In this document: in pieces, positions 20,650 through 32,560 of the stretch
How the letters are laid out: each line of letters opens with the position of its first letter
How positions within the stretch are numbered: position 1 is the first letter of the stretch
Assembly: GCA_964035575.1 (NCBI GenBank)
Contig: OZ037855.1
Location: forward strand, 682,001 to 746,000
From: Rhynchopus sp. YZ270_cl-10
Lineage: Eukaryota > Euglenozoa > Diplonemea > Diplonemida > Diplonemidae
Direction: 5' to 3'
DNA: 64,000 bases
Notes under the pieces: generated by a model
Told to the model about the DNA's origin: nothing
Seen by the model: only the letters and a program-made list of their open reading frames with translations
Databases searched by the model: none
Program-made: the position numbers and the translations under genes

Positions 20650-23600
20650 TCATCGTATGATAGCAACATCATGGCAGCCACCCAACACGACCATGGGGTA
20701 CAACGGGGTGGTGACATGCATGGGTACGACAAAGGCAACTTTCTGTGCCTGCATTCCTACGGCGAAGGAGATGGTTCGCTCTGCCATATTCGCTTCACAG
20801 GTTACCTGCGATGTGCCGCTGGGGAGGGGGAGCATGTAGCGCGAGCCTTTCTGTTGGCCGTCCCCGTCGTCGCCTATTTTGCAACCATCGCCTCTGTAGA
20901 AGTATGTGGCGCCTGTGCCCGACCCCTTTGCGGTAAGGCCAATGAGGACGTCGCGGTCGGCATGCTTCGAAAATGTCACTGTGACAGACCAGGTGCTCCG
21001 CGCACCGGATGTTGGAATAGAGACAGGGGTGTCGCCCACCAGGATGTGTCCCCCCAGCTCGCCTTCGACAGCGACAGCTTCGCGGTCATTCGAGGCAATG
21101 CTGACGCCGCGGCTGACCTTTCTGTCCCAGACCGGGCCACCGACAGACCCACCCTCCAGAGGGTTGCTGGGTATGGTGTTGTTGCTCGCACTCCGTGTAC
21201 CCAGAGAAGCGCCAAGGAGATGCATTCGTTCCTGTAAGGCCCCGGTTTCTGCGGTGAGTTGGGTCATCTTGCGCAGGGCGTGTTCGTTTTCCTCGCGTTT
21301 CTGGCCCCACCAGGACCCCCACTGTGCTGACATTTCGTCTCCAGGTATGGAGATGCCGCTAACGGAGGCAGGGGTGTCCTCGATGCAGTTGGACACAACG
21401 CTCATCGGAGTTATGGGGGTAGCTGCAAGCTGTGCCTGCAGGCGTGAGGCATGCTTCAAATGGGTTTCGTGGTGTAGTATCGCGAGGTTCGTGTGGTGCT
21501 CTCTCTGCTGTGAGAGCATTTCGTACTCTTCGTTGGGCAGCACAACATTTGGATCGCACACTGCCAACGGCGGGCGCACCACCGCCTTATACGAAGGAGA
21601 TCGGTCCGGAGATATCAACCCCGCCTCTGCACGCCACGGTGACGGCACCACCTCTCCATACACCTCTCCATGCATCTCCCCATACACCTCTGCCACCGGA
21701 GGGTCCATGAAGTGCACAACCCGTGGTGGTGGCGGTCTCTCGGGCGACTCTAACGCAGGCCGCTGTCTCCAAGGTGACATAAGAGGGTTAGGCGGCATGG
21801 GTTGTGGCATCGGTTGCGGGTCGTATTCAGCCTCATAGGGAGGAGCTTCGTAGGGGGTGACCTCCGTGCGAAGGGTGTCTGGGACAAGAGAAGGAGCGAT
21901 GCTGTGCGACTCTAGCCTGACTTGGCTTGAAAGGGTGGAGGGTGCAGGCGACTCCCGTGCAGACTGTTGTACCGAGCGGGGTGCAGTGGAAGGTGCGGTA
22001 GAGGATGCTCGACTTTCCCTGCTTTCTTTCTGTGTCGGTATGCTTTCTCTGGTGTCCCTGCTTTCTCTGCTTGCTCGGCTGATAGGAGCTTCGGAGGGGT
22101 GAGATGATGGTGGTGGTGGTGCATATTGTGACCTCGGAGCTGAGGTAGAGGTAGGAGCAATGAGGGATGTCTCTGACGGCGCAATTTCACTTTCGATCCT
22201 TGCAAGGAGTGATGAAGATGAGGATGAAGCTGATGGTCCGATCGATGCCAGCATCTGTCTGGACGCTGTTTCCGACGTCGCTGCAGACCTGCCGCACCCA
22301 AAGGAACGCATATCCGCGAGCGACCTCTCACACCCTACAGAGCGCATCTCTGCTGCGCTTGGTGCACACCCTACGGACCGTCTTTCCACAGTAGACGCCA
22401 ACGACATTTCACACCCAACCGACTGCATGTCAACAGCAGACATGCTGCAGGCAACAGAGGCCAGCTCTGGGCTGCGTTCGCACCCCACAGACCGTGTGTC
22501 CACAGGGTTGGCTCGCTCGGTCACGGATTCGATGGGGAGGGTCTGCACGGAGACTGGGCGGCCCTGTGGCAGGGAGGGGCGTTCCTCGCGTGATGCGTGG
22601 CATTGTGCACTGCGAGTGGTGGTGGGGCAGGATGCCAGCACCCCCCTGCTGGTGGTGGGGGTAGCTTCGGTCTGCACCTTCATGGTGGCCATTGCGGCAG
22701 ACGCCTGTGAAGTGGCGTCAGAATAGCGTGTCTCGGTCTGTGTCTCGCTGGTCATGGTCTGGGAACGATACGCAACGAACGAGGTGTACGACTCAATCAA
22801 ACGCACAACTTCCTGAAAGAAGTAAAGTTTTGTAAGATAAACCTAAGCTCCATAATTTCATAAAGTATGGGAATGAAAGTTGCAGGACCGAATGTGCCCC
22901 GTGCATGCACATATGTACTATTGTTATTGTGCGGGAACACGCACTGAAAGAAAAAAAATTGAAAGATGAATGTGTGTGTCTCTCGTACAACATCTTACCA
23001 TCGTTATAGCGCTAGAACACGCTGGATTTGCAGATGGGTTTGTCTCTTCGTCAGACGAGGATAGCGGACATACCGTTTGTGTGGAGAACTCCCTCTCCTC
23101 TCCCGTCTCTGTCTGCATGGCTGAGGTGCGTGTGTCGCACGCTGGTGGTGTCTGTGTGTCGGCTGTGACGCCGTTTTGCGGCTCAGTCTGGTCCTGAGCG
23201 TCATGTGTGTCGGGTGCGAATGCAGAGAGTGCAGCATCGTTGACACAAGGGGGGTCCTGTTTAAGAGACGGGGTTACATGGTGTCATAATATTATTGACA
23301 ACAGAATTATGTGAATGTTGTGACCAAGAACATCATTTCTATGTGCGAGGAAACTTTGCAAGATGAAGCTAAGCCTCAAAAATGGGGTCGTGTGAAAAGA
23401 AAACTGAGAAAAATAATCGGGGGAACTGTGGGTGTGATTTTTTGTTTGCATACTGTCTGATCCATAGCATCTTTGTTGTCTGTCTCTGTTTCCACTGCAA
23501 CGTCAACAGCGTCGCGAATCTGTGTATAAAAAGAGAGAACATTGCAGGACCCTTCCCCCATCCAGAACCGGTTGGATCACCAACACTGTAATCAAAGTAA

Positions 23601-26498
23601 AACTGCACAGACTGGACAAAAAAAAAAGTATTTTTTTTAACCCCCTTCCGACCTAGACAAAACCCATCCCCCTTCCAAAAACGAATATCCCCTACCAGAT
23701 ACCACCCTCACCCTCCACCCTCTCCGCACCCTCCACAAAATGCCGCAAACCCAGCTCTACCTGCACCTATGCCAGCGTGACGGAACACGGAGCGACTCGT
23801 TCCAGATCGCCCCCACCCGCTTTGAGGACATCCCCGTCATCGTTGGGTATCTGGGTTTTGCGTTGGAGGCGATGTGTGTGAGGGTTGCCACTGACAACCC
23901 GATGACAGTGCCTCTTGCTGAGTGCCATGCGATCACCCCCGCAACGTACCCGGCGCTGTCTGACGGCTTCAGCATCTTGGCCGAGGTGGTGCGCACGCGG
24001 GGGCCTCTCACCTCGCATGCTGACAGAGCCGAGCTGTTTCTTCTCGTGGACGACCTGATGCGCCAGCGGGTCAGTATCCGGCGCATCCCTGCTGTCCTTA
24101 AACTAACAAAAGGATGGACAGTGGGGAAGAAGTTGACGGAGTTCGCGTGGCAGCGTAATCTGGTGGCACGATCCAAGATTACAAAGAAAAAACAAAACGG
24201 AAGTGGCGCATTGAAGGAAGTACACGAGCAAGGTGAGAACCACAAAAAGAGCTACACAAACAGCCCTCAAGACGGCAACCTCCCCCTTTCGTGCATTGAC
24301 ATCTCTTCCGACTGCACAGTATCACCCTTTTTCAAAAAAGGAAAAACACAACAAGATTCGTTGCATACCGTCTCTGGTTCGACAAAGTCCTCCACAAAGA
24401 CACGCTCCACGATCTCCTCCGGCGGCACTGACGACAACGTTGCTAGGTTTGCTGCACTGACCAGGGGTTTCACTGCCTGCTTTGGGGGCACCTTGGGTTC
24501 AAATGACGACACCTTCGATGCTGAAGCTGACGGCATCAAGGAGGGGGCGGGTGGTGTCGGCACCCTCACGGACGAACGCACCATGGTAGAAGGCTGCAGG
24601 GCTGCAGACGACGCTTGCCTCACCGAGCTTCGCGTCGACATCGGCGGGGACCTGCCGACACTTGGCTGGGACAGCACCTCCACATCCGGTACTACGTCTA
24701 TCTCTGGCACTTCCTCTGGCTCCACCTCCACTTCCGCTTCCGCCTCACGTACATGCACAACCTCGAACGACGTCACCGACATCACCGACGGAGCCCTTGT
24801 CCCACTCGGGCTCACCTCATCCATCGGTCTCTCTGGCGACACCAACCCCCTAGGCCGCTGTGGCGACATCAACCCTTCAGGGAAAGCCTCCTTCTCCTTC
24901 TCCTTCTCCACCTTTCTCCTAGCAGGCGAAAACCTAGGCCGCACCCGCTCAGGGCTCTCTCTCGCCTCTGGACAGGCACCGCGAACCGGGGAAATGAGGG
25001 CACGCTTTGGCGCCTCCCTCTCTGGGGACACCATCGGATACCGTTTGCGTACTGGGGAGACGATACCCGGTGGAGACGGACCTGGGGACATAAGGGAGGA
25101 GTGGAGGACGACTTCTTCTACTGGGTCGGGGCACTCCACCTCGGTGGTGGGGCGGGGGAGGGGGAGGAGCGAGATGCCTTCCCAGGCATCTCCCTCTGCG
25201 ACGTCGACATGCATCACCGGCCGTGGTGGCGACACCTGCCGTGCAAGCGGGGTGCATGGTGTTACGTTCCTTTCGTTTGGAACACCTCCACCTCCACCTA
25301 ACGGACGCGGAAACACCACCCCCCCAACCGCCTGCAACGCAACCGACGCCTCTGCAACCGCAATCTGTGCTGCCGACGCTGCCTTTTCTGCAGCAAGTCG
25401 GGACAGAACGTTGGGAGGAACCGGAACAGCGCCACCTCCCGTGGGGCCCAGCCCACGCGCCGCCCCATCACCACCCACACCGTCCCAGACCGGCTCCGTC
25501 AAGGGAACGATGCTCTGTGATGTAGAGGATGTGGACCGGACTGTCCGCAGTGGTGATGGCTGTGGTGTGCGTGCTGGTGGTGCTGGCGGTGGTGGTGGCG
25601 GCGCTACGCGTGGTGCTGCGGCTACTGCTGCCACGGCCGCAACCTCGCTCTTGACACTACCTATGCCGCGGGCAAGCTCAGCGGAGAGCTCCACCTTGAG
25701 GCGGGCCATCATTTCTCCTAGGGCTTCTTGGCCACTACCGCCACCACCACCACCACCTTGCAACGGCGTCGTAGGAAGTATATGAGGATACGCCTGCACC
25801 GCACCCACAGTGTGTTCGGCTCCCATCATCGGTACCGGTCCCGGCGGCTGCGAAAAATGCGCCGGAAACTGCGGCTGTCCCTGCTGTGGTGCAGGCAGTG
25901 GGGCGGCCCGTTGGGGTGAGATCCGCTCTGCTCTAGTGGTGTTGACGTGCGCCACCTCCCCTCGCACTGCGTGGTCCGCCGCATCTCTGATTTTCTGCAC
26001 AGGGCTCAGCGGTGTGCCTCCAACAAAGTTCGCAGACTCTATTGGGCGCGTCAGACGTGGGTCTGGTGGGGAAATGCACTGCACCCTTGGCGACGGAACG
26101 CAGGTTGCCGTTGTGGTGTCGCTGAGGCAGGACAGCTCGCGGGCACGACGGGTTGAGGCACGCCCATACCCTTCGAGGACGGGGACGTGGTTGCGGACGT
26201 ACTGTTTGCTGGATGCTTTTAGACGCTCGACACGCTTCATGATATCTGCTTCGGACGTCCCTATCGCACGCTCATGCGACTGCACCTCCACCGGACCGTG
26301 CTCTGTGTCTGCTGCCATGTACACCCGCCCCGTACCCCCAGCAGCACTCACAGCCCCATCTCTCCGATCCGACATCGGCGCCCATCCAACATGCGACTTC
26401 AGCTCAAACGGCGCCTCCATACGCTGCGCCCGCTCCCGGTCTGCCCGGTCAGGATGGACCGGGGAGGTGCGGTTGCTCTGCCGCACCGGAAGGGGCAT
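20650..26498 (-). CDS. long modular protein, probably four exons, with C-terminal SPRY-like domain
   Basis: Proposed exons 26498-24369, 23519-23454, 23256-22999 and 22812-20650 all join in phase 0 and give about 1538 aa. Donors are GTATGC, GTATGC and GTAAGA; acceptors end CAG. The first exon encodes a disordered region with repeated SPxR/SPER motifs and glycine and proline runs, then an acidic stretch. The last exon begins with several TQTE-like steps, then five spaced SVGC(E/A) repeats (about 95-175 residues into the exon), more Ser/Pro-rich sequence with two further SPWR...SP(D/E)R motifs, a short coiled coil, and a C-terminal ~170-residue beta-rich segment that looks SPRY-like. The shared SPxR motifs in the first and last exons support one gene; two separate genes remain possible. 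A second GTATGT donor at 23068-23073 would shorten exon 3 by exactly 25 codons. A plus-strand frame lies inside the 849-bp first intron. Confidence 0.6.
22830..22855 (-). repeat. F1 half-module in an intron
   Basis: Only the right half in minus sense (GGAGCTTAGGTTTATCTTAC) is kept. It lies about 15 bases before the CAG acceptor of the last exon of the long modular gene. Confidence 0.55.
22885..22918 (-). repeat. F3 module in an intron
   Basis: In minus sense ATGTGCATGCACGGGGCACAT forms a GTGC/GCAC stem. It is the second F3-like copy in the same intron. Confidence 0.5.
22960..22998 (-). repeat. F3 hairpin forming the 5' end of an intron
   Basis: In minus sense the intron begins GTAAGATGTTGTAC and the hairpin closes with CATCTT. 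The donor GTAAG is therefore part of the AAGATG / CATCTT stem. Confidence 0.6.
23356..23380 (-). repeat. F1 half-module in an intron
   Basis: In minus sense TGAGGCTTAGCTTCATCTTGC, the right half of F1, lies inside intron 23257-23453. Confidence 0.55.
23740..24232 (+). CDS. hypothetical protein nested in an intron of the opposite-strand gene (3' end uncertain)
   Basis: The plus-strand frame from this Met has strong coding character for about 160 residues: alternating hydrophobic strands and helices, a basic C-terminal part (WTVGKKLTEFAWQRN...KKK), and no low complexity. No family is recognised. It sits inside intron 23520-24368 of the long minus-strand gene and is the only supported plus-strand gene in the gene block. 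A GTGAGA donor-like site follows at 24233. The frame stays open far downstream, but there it is antisense to a minus-strand exon, so I end the call at the donor. The true last exon or stop is not placed. Confidence 0.5.
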
Positions 26499-26663
26499 TG
26501 CAAAGAAGAGAAAGCGACTCCGTTGTGTAGGGGAGGGGAGGGGGGCAGTCACACACCCTTCCTCCTTCTGTTGGGAAAAGGTGTTGAAAATGGGGAATTC
26601 TGGGAAGAAAAAAAAAGGCGCCTTTTTTTGTTCGGTTCTGTACCGTATCACTTTCAATGGGGG

Positions 26664-27797
26664 TTAGATCGCTTTATCATTTGGAAAAGATGCTTTTAAG
26701 ATGGCCTTGGCTATCGCTTTGTAGAGGTATGGTTGCATATGGCCTATTTGGTCGACGAAGGCGGTGCTGCAGTTTTCTCTGAGTGGAGCATTCTCTGCGG
26801 ACCAGAGGTCACCTACGGGGTCACGCCCGTCTACGAGACGTTCGGGGGCGAGAGAGAGGCTGATGTTCTTGGTGTAGGTGAGTGCGTCGAAGGTGTGCCA
26901 CGTGGCGTGGGTCCTTGCTGCGAGGAAGCCGGGCATGCTAGACTCCGCATGGTGTGTCCCACCGACGCAAGGGTGCGACGCAGTCACCCAAAGAAAGGTG
27001 CCCACCCCGACAGACTCCAACCCCGCCAACATGGCATCCACGACCCCTCGCTCTTTCATAAATGAAGGATACCACAGGCCCGCATTAAACACAACGGCGT
27101 CGTACTTCACCCCAACCGACACCATATGCTTCGTGAGCTCAGCAATATGCCCACCCCAGGCAGGCAGCCACATCTCCGCGCCGCATGAAGCTACGTCACC
27201 GCCGTGCCCACCAAACTTTCCGTGCATAAAAAAAAAATCGACCGAGGTGTTGTGCTCTGATGACTTATAAAAGCGGTTTTCTCTCTGGGCACGCCAAAAC
27301 CTCCGAGCCGCCTTCTTTCCATGCAATGCAGGCTGTTGTTCACGGTGGCAGTCACAACACATTTTCCCTTGAAAGGCGGTGGTTGTGCCGTTGAGAAAGG
27401 ATCGCCAGGAGGGCCACTCTTTTTGCCAGAGGAGGTTTGCGGAGGCGGAGCGGCGGGTGTCTTGGGGTTCGCCGGAGCCGTGTTTGGTACGCCAGCTGTT
27501 TGCTTGGATGTCGACAGTGTCCGGGATTGGTATACCTTCCAACGACGCAAGAAGCGCTAGGTAGGTGTATCGTAGGATACTATCGCCAACGAAGAGGAGT
27601 CGCCGGCCTCGCAGCTGTCTTGCCACTGCGGGGAGAGGTTTGGGTGTCGCTGCGTGGCGGGGTAGAGTGGTGGTTGGTTTGGTGTCAAGTGCTCCCAAAA
27701 AATAATACTGTTGAAACCCCACCCCCTCCGGCACCAACAACACCCCCATAACAAGACACACACACATCACAACGGCGCATCGTAGGGTTCCACGCAT
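26664..27797 (-). CDS. PC-esterase / SGNH-like type II membrane protein
   Basis: A 377-aa single-exon protein. Residues ~7-24 are a hydrophobic signal anchor. A GDS block follows (RRLLFVGDSILRYTYL, GDS at 71-73), then a middle domain with several Cys and Trp, and a C-terminal DQIGH block (about 349-353) that would supply the Asp and His of the triad. This layout matches the PC-esterase group (CASD1, trichome-birefringence-like), which acts in the secretory pathway on acyl groups of glycans. One NGT and two N-x-S motifs are possible glycosylation sites. The substrate cannot be told. The gene ends just before the long modular gene on the same strand. Confidence 0.75.
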   Translation of the reverse strand: MRGTLRCAVVMCVCLVMGVLLVPEGVGFQQYYFLGALDTKPTTTLPRHAATPKPLPAVARQLRGRRLLFVGDSILRYTYLALLASLEGIPIPDTVDIQANSWRTKHGSGEPQDTRRSASANLLWQKEWPSWRSFLNGTTTAFQGKMCCDCHREQQPALHGKKAARRFWRAQRENRFYKSSEHNTSVDFFFMHGKFGGHGGDVASCGAEMWLPAWGGHIAELTKHMVSVGVKYDAVVFNAGLWYPSFMKERGVVDAMLAGLESVGVGTFLWVTASHPCVGGTHHAESSMPGFLAARTHATWHTFDALTYTKNISLSLAPERLVDGRDPVGDLWSAENAPLRENCSTAFVDQIGHMQPYLYKAIAKAILKASFPNDKAI

Positions 27798-28617
27798 TCC
27801 CTCTTTCTTTCTCTTCCAATTTGAAAATGAAAAAGGGTTTGTTTTTTAAATTGTTTCGACTATCTAAGGGGAAGCTTCTAGAGGTTAAAAAACTGCTTAA
27901 AACCTCATTGAAGGAGGAAAGTGTTGATTTATTTTGTGTAAAGGCTGAGGATGAAGTGGATGAAGTGGATGATGTGGTGTAGAATATAGGGGGAACGGAA
28001 AGGGGGGGTAGGGTGATCCGATATTTTGTTCTGTTCAAAAAAAAAAAGGAAGGGAATAGGGTTGGTTTCTTTTTGATTGTCTTTCTGTTGTCCTCTCCCC
28101 CCAGTTGAGGGGGGAGAGCGTAAGGCAATATAAAAAAAAAAAAAAAAAATGAAAGTTGAAGGTGGGCTCTGTGTTGCCAAAAAAAAAAACCGTGTTGAAA
28201 GAAAGCAACAGGACACCTAAAGGGGTTTTGGGTAGGGGGGAGAATGCAAAAACGGCTTCCAGTCGTTTTTGCCCCCAAAAAAAGGAGAGGCAAAGTTGGG
28301 GGATGAAAGGTGAATATGCCCTACCGACAAAAAAAAATGATGACTGATCCCATAGAGAGTACAGCGCATCTGTGAAAGATTATTAATTTTTTTTTTGCTC
28401 TTTTTGGAAACGCAGGGAGGGTTTTTTTTTTTTTTGTTGTATTTAGTGCAGAAACAGCCCTTCGATTAAGGGCTACTCGACCATATATCTTGTTCGTTAA
28501 TTTTTTTCCAGAGAGACTGGAAAGGACATCGTTTCAGCAAAAAAAAAAAAGGTGGATGGGTGAGGGGAAATCGTAGACAGGGTAAACTGGGTAAAAAAAA
28601 AAAAGAAGAACATTTCG

Positions 28618-28652
28618 GAAGATGAAAAACCTCGGTTTAGCCACCCTGAAGA
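28618..28652 (-). repeat. F1 hairpin module with changed inner stem
   Basis: In minus sense GGTGGC, then AAACC / GGTTT replaces CTAAGC / GCTTAG, then TCATCTT. Both sides of the inner stem change together. Confidence 0.65.
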
Positions 28653-29024
28653 AAAGTTCAATGATGTGATGTACCTCTCATCCGCTCACATCTGAGACAT
28701 CTCTTGTCACAACACCTCCGATAGAAGGCACCGACAAGACAAAAAAGAAACTCACAAAGAAAAGGGTCTTGAGGGGGCGGGGGGTGGTCAAAAATGTAAA
28801 TATGACTAGCACATAGATCTCTAACCACTATATCAACAAATCGGAGGGAGAGGGGGAGGGGGGTCACAGGTAGCAATTAAATTCATGTAATTGCAATTAA
28901 AAAAACCACACTTTTTCGGGCCATTTTTCTCGTGTCCATGAGAGAAAACAAACTTTTATCAAAAATCAGGGGCTCCGCTACCGTATAAAGTTCTGTTGCG
29001 GCGCAACAGAAGTCTGAAAATTTT

Positions 29025-29025
<1 letters not shown>

Positions 29026-29058
<33 letters not shown>
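29026..29058. repeat. A homopolymer, 33 bases
   Basis: An uninterrupted A run, preceded by a GTTGCGGCGCAAC palindrome at about 28993-29005. Confidence 0.9.
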
Positions 29059-29059
<1 letters not shown>

Positions 29060-29116
29060 ATGGTTGAACCACGAGAGTACCATGGGGAACTGGGTTGCTG
29101 ACCGCACCATCCAGGC

Positions 29117-29290
29117 TGTACCTCAATTTTTTTTTGCCTGCGGCGCCATATTTCCTTTTTTGCTCCGCAAAAAAGGATTCGATGTGTGACTCTGTGCTGT
29201 AAAAAGCTAGATTTTTACACTGTACCCTATATTTTTTTTCGCCTGCGGCGCCATTTGTTTGATTTTTTTTTTTGCTTCGCAAAAAAAAAT
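29117..29290. repeat. tandem pair of a hairpin repeat shared with 56.8 kb
   Basis: A partial copy (29117-29175) and a full copy (29185-29290). The full unit has GACTCTGTG, a GTAAAAA/TTTTTAC hairpin, a T run, GCCTGCGGCGCCA, a T run, then TTTTGCTCCGCAAAA. The same order occurs at 56809-56905. Confidence 0.75.
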
Positions 29291-29874
29291 ACAGTTCCCT
29301 ATGTTCCCAATGTACCTGGTCAGCAGTGCTGAAAATTTTTTGGGCACAAAAACAGCTGACCCCCTATTTTGAAATCTGAATCCCTGGATAAGACTCACTG
29401 GCGCAGGGTGAAAAAAAACACCCGCAACAGAACTCAAAAAAAATCTGAAAACGTAGCGGAGGGGCTGTCAAAAATGACAAAAAAAAAAAAAAAACATTTA
29501 TTTCCATTGAGAAATGGGTCGGCAATTGTACAAACTGCTGCCCTTTTTCCTAAAGAATATAAAGTCTTAGGCCGTCTTCTATTCCTCCTCCGTTCCCCGT
29601 ATCAGACAGCTCCCTTCAGGGTACAGGTCAGTTGCGTGTTGCCCGCAGTAAGACCTCAGACAGTTAAATGGGGGAGGCGGGGCTTGTGTTGGGTGGGTGG
29701 GAGAACAAGTCATTTGGATGCATGCAGCTGCCAGAAAAAAAGGGGCAGTTTCGCTACATTCTGTTTGCATAGCTGCTGTACACACCTCTTCACTATGTTT
29801 TTTTTTTTCTCATTGAGTACAGAACCCTGTTGTAGTCCGACAAACCACCCAAAACCCCTGACGGGAAAGGTGCT

Positions 29875-29936
29875 CTTTTTTGATAATCTGTTTGGCTCAG
29901 TGTAGCTGCCACACGACAGTCTTCACCAGATTTTTC
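29875..29936 (-). repeat. F4 module
   Basis: Plus-sense TTTTTTGATAATCTG, GTGTAGCTGCCA, ACAGTCTTCACC. Confidence 0.6.
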
Positions 29937-30587
29937 TTTTTTTTTTTCGTAAAATTATTTTACCCACTGGAACCTACGGTGCAAACATGATGCTGACGAC
30001 CAGTAGTGTTTCGGCAGCCTAAAATGGAGGTGCGGAGCTTGCATGAAAGGCTGGGGGGATTGAGATGCATCGCGAATGATGCGGGTACACCTCCAGTAAA
30101 ATAAAAATAAAAAATAGGTGATGACGAAGGGAGGGGTGTCAACGAAAAATAAAATAAAAAACAACAGAAAAAGAAAAGATGTGAAAACAGGAGCCCCATT
30201 TTTTCCAACTAAAAGATGCGTGCACCTCTCGCCACCTCACACATTTAAACAAAAAAAAAAGGATACTGCCCCGTTCACAAAAAAATGGATGCACAGTGGC
30301 GCTCCCTAAGCAAAACTGACTGGCAGCTGGGTTGACTTCTCCCTTGGCTAGCTTTTGTGGCGCGTATGTGTTTTCCATTCTTTCTTTTTCCCTATCGTAT
30401 AGACAATCACCGATGTCAAATTGAGACTTACTCTGTACAACAATGTCACGCGAAGGCTGGAAAGATTGCATTTTTTTTTTTTGAAATATTCCAGTCAATC
30501 TGTGACGTTGGGTGAACGTTGAACAATCCAGCGAGGTGACAAGTGGACGGGGTCGGGGGGGGAGAAACTGTGTGCAGATTTAAAAAA

Positions 30588-30637
30588 GTTTGTGAGGCAC
30601 CAAGTCGCACAGTGCTCAGTCACCTTGATCACAATCA
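30588..30637 (-). repeat. F1 module, diverged
   Basis: It keeps GTTTGTGAGG, GCTCAG and CACCTTGATCACAATCAC; the inner stem is weakened. Confidence 0.6.
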
Positions 30638-30843
30638 CTTTTTTTAAAAAGGGGTTGAGGGTTTGGGTAGGGTGAGCGGAATTGAAAGAGCAGAAATACA
30701 AAAAAAAAGCATTTCTGCCCCAAATAACAAGAAAACAAAGCAAAAAAAAAAAAAAAAAAGAGAGAAAAAAATCGGAAACAAATCGGGGAAAATACGACTC
30801 GTGTGATTCTTAAAGATCACAGAGGGGGGAAGGTGATTATCAT

Positions 30844-30895
30844 TTTTTAAAAAATAATCTGGTGGATTCATGTAGCCGCCGCGCAAGCAGTCTGC
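30844..30895 (-). repeat. F4 module, diverged
   Basis: It keeps a TTAAAAAATAATCTGG start, then GTAGCCGCC and GCAGTCTGC. Confidence 0.5.
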
Positions 30896-31609
30896 ATAGG
30901 GGGGTTTTTTTTTGGGAGCTTCCACAAAAAAAAAAAAAAATGGGGTAATCGCGTCACACTCGATAGCAACGAGAGTGGGGATATCAAAAAGCAAATAATA
31001 ATAATAATAAACCTCCCGGTAAAGTATATTTAGCGAACCTGAAACACAATTTGATAACTTTATGCAGGAAAGACAGCGTGTCATCTTTTTTTCTTTTTTC
31101 TTTTTCCTTTTTATTGACAAGCAGTCCACATTTTGTTCTGTATGTGGCGTAAAGGAATCTGAATCGGAAGGATTCAGACGTTACCAAAGGGTCAGTATTC
31201 GCGTTCTGTTTACCGTGGTTTAGTACTATTTGCATGTAAGAAAAAGGAAATGTGGCAGTCGCAATGGTGCACACACTGACAAGAATAAAAATCCCACCCA
31301 CGATCCACTCTTGTCTTGTATCCAAGCTAGCATCGCAGTAAACAGAAAAACACATTTCCAAAAACTGAGTGCATCACTAAAAAAGAGGGGTGAGTGGGAA
31401 AAAGAACACCTTTTTAAGATCTCCCTACACATCTTACGAGGTTTCCCTTTCAAAAAATTGATACCGCACACGCGCGCCTTTTTCTGCCCACATTTCTTTG
31501 CACAAAAACAAAGGGGGGCAGGGCAACTCATTATTTTGGTCCGGAAAGAATATTCTCGTAGACCGACAGGAAACTGTCCTTAGAAGACAGCTTCGTTTCT
31601 TTTATTTTT

Positions 31610-31668
31610 TTTTTTTGATAAATTGTTGGATTCGTGTAGTTGCCACAGTTGTGCAATCTCGCCACTTA
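31610..31668 (-). repeat. F4 module
   Basis: Plus-sense TTTTGATAAATTGTTGGA, GTGTAGTTGCCA, then TGTGCAATC, as in the 50.5-kb copy. Confidence 0.6.
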
Positions 31669-32106
31669 CTTTTTTTTTTTAGAAAAATCTCTCCATGTTC
31701 ACTCTGCGTATTGTTTCAGAGACTGTATCTTTGGTGTGGGTATAATATGGGCACTGAGGGAGGGGGGATAGGGGAATAGGGGTGCACGCGTTTATGCCCC
31801 ATTTTTCATCTCCTCGCTAATAATAATGAACAAGATGAAATGAGCGTTTATTGTAACCTCACCACCTTGCATATTTTTGAAGCAAAAGGGTTTGGAAACG
31901 AGGGCGAAAAGATGGGTACAAAGGAACGGCATACATCCACACACCAAAAAAATGGCAATGTGAAAACGAGGGTCTGGGCAACGCCTTGTCGGGAACGAAC
32001 TGAAATTCAAATATTCAAAAAAATCTGTTCGCCGGATTGAACAACACCTTTTTTTTGTGCCGCCAATCTCACTCGTCGACGGCAGTCGCTCTAGACTCGC
32101 CCCCCC

Positions 32107-32175
32107 TTTTTTTTGATAATCTTGTTGGTTTAAGTGTAGCTGCCATTCTTGACAGTCTTTTTTTTCACTATCTTT
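32107..32175 (-). repeat. F4 module
   Basis: Plus-sense TTTTGATAATCTTGTTGGT, AGTGTAGCTGCCATTC, GACAGTC and TTCACTAT. AGTG / CACT form the outer stem. Confidence 0.65.
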
Positions 32176-32512
32176 CTCTCTTCGAAGCGTCAACAAAAAC
32201 TCAAAAAATATATTGGACCGTAAACTGTGTCATATGATTTTCTTTTTTTTTGCTGAATACCACGCATAAGAGGACTGTCTCCTTACAGAACAGATTTAAC
32301 ATAAAAAACGTTTGCTGGGAATAGTAGACCTATTGTGCAATCTTCCACTTTCCTTTTTTTAAGTCACACACTTTTTTAAAAAATTGAAAGACTTCACCAA
32401 CACGCCGTCACTGCCTACGTGATCTCCTGTTTTTTTTTAATTTTTTGACTCGTGATAGTGTCTAGATTCAGCTCTTGTGGGCTTAAATTCTACAAATAAC
32501 ATGGAAAAAAAA

Positions 32513-32560
32513 AAGTTGGAAGTACAAACGCCACACCATCGGCGAACGCAAGCACTGAAA
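32513..32560 (-). repeat. F2 module
   Basis: Plus-sense GTTGGAAGTACAAACGCC then CGGCGAACGCAAGCAC. Confidence 0.55.

Noticed and set aside
24233-25785. Long plus-strand frame continuing from 23740
   Set aside because: It is antisense to an exon with clearer protein features (SPxR repeats, codon bias). The open frame follows from GC-rich codons on the other strand.
29369-29905. 178-codon plus-strand frame
   Set aside because: Runs through poly-A and poly-T tracts and an F4 module; no family features.
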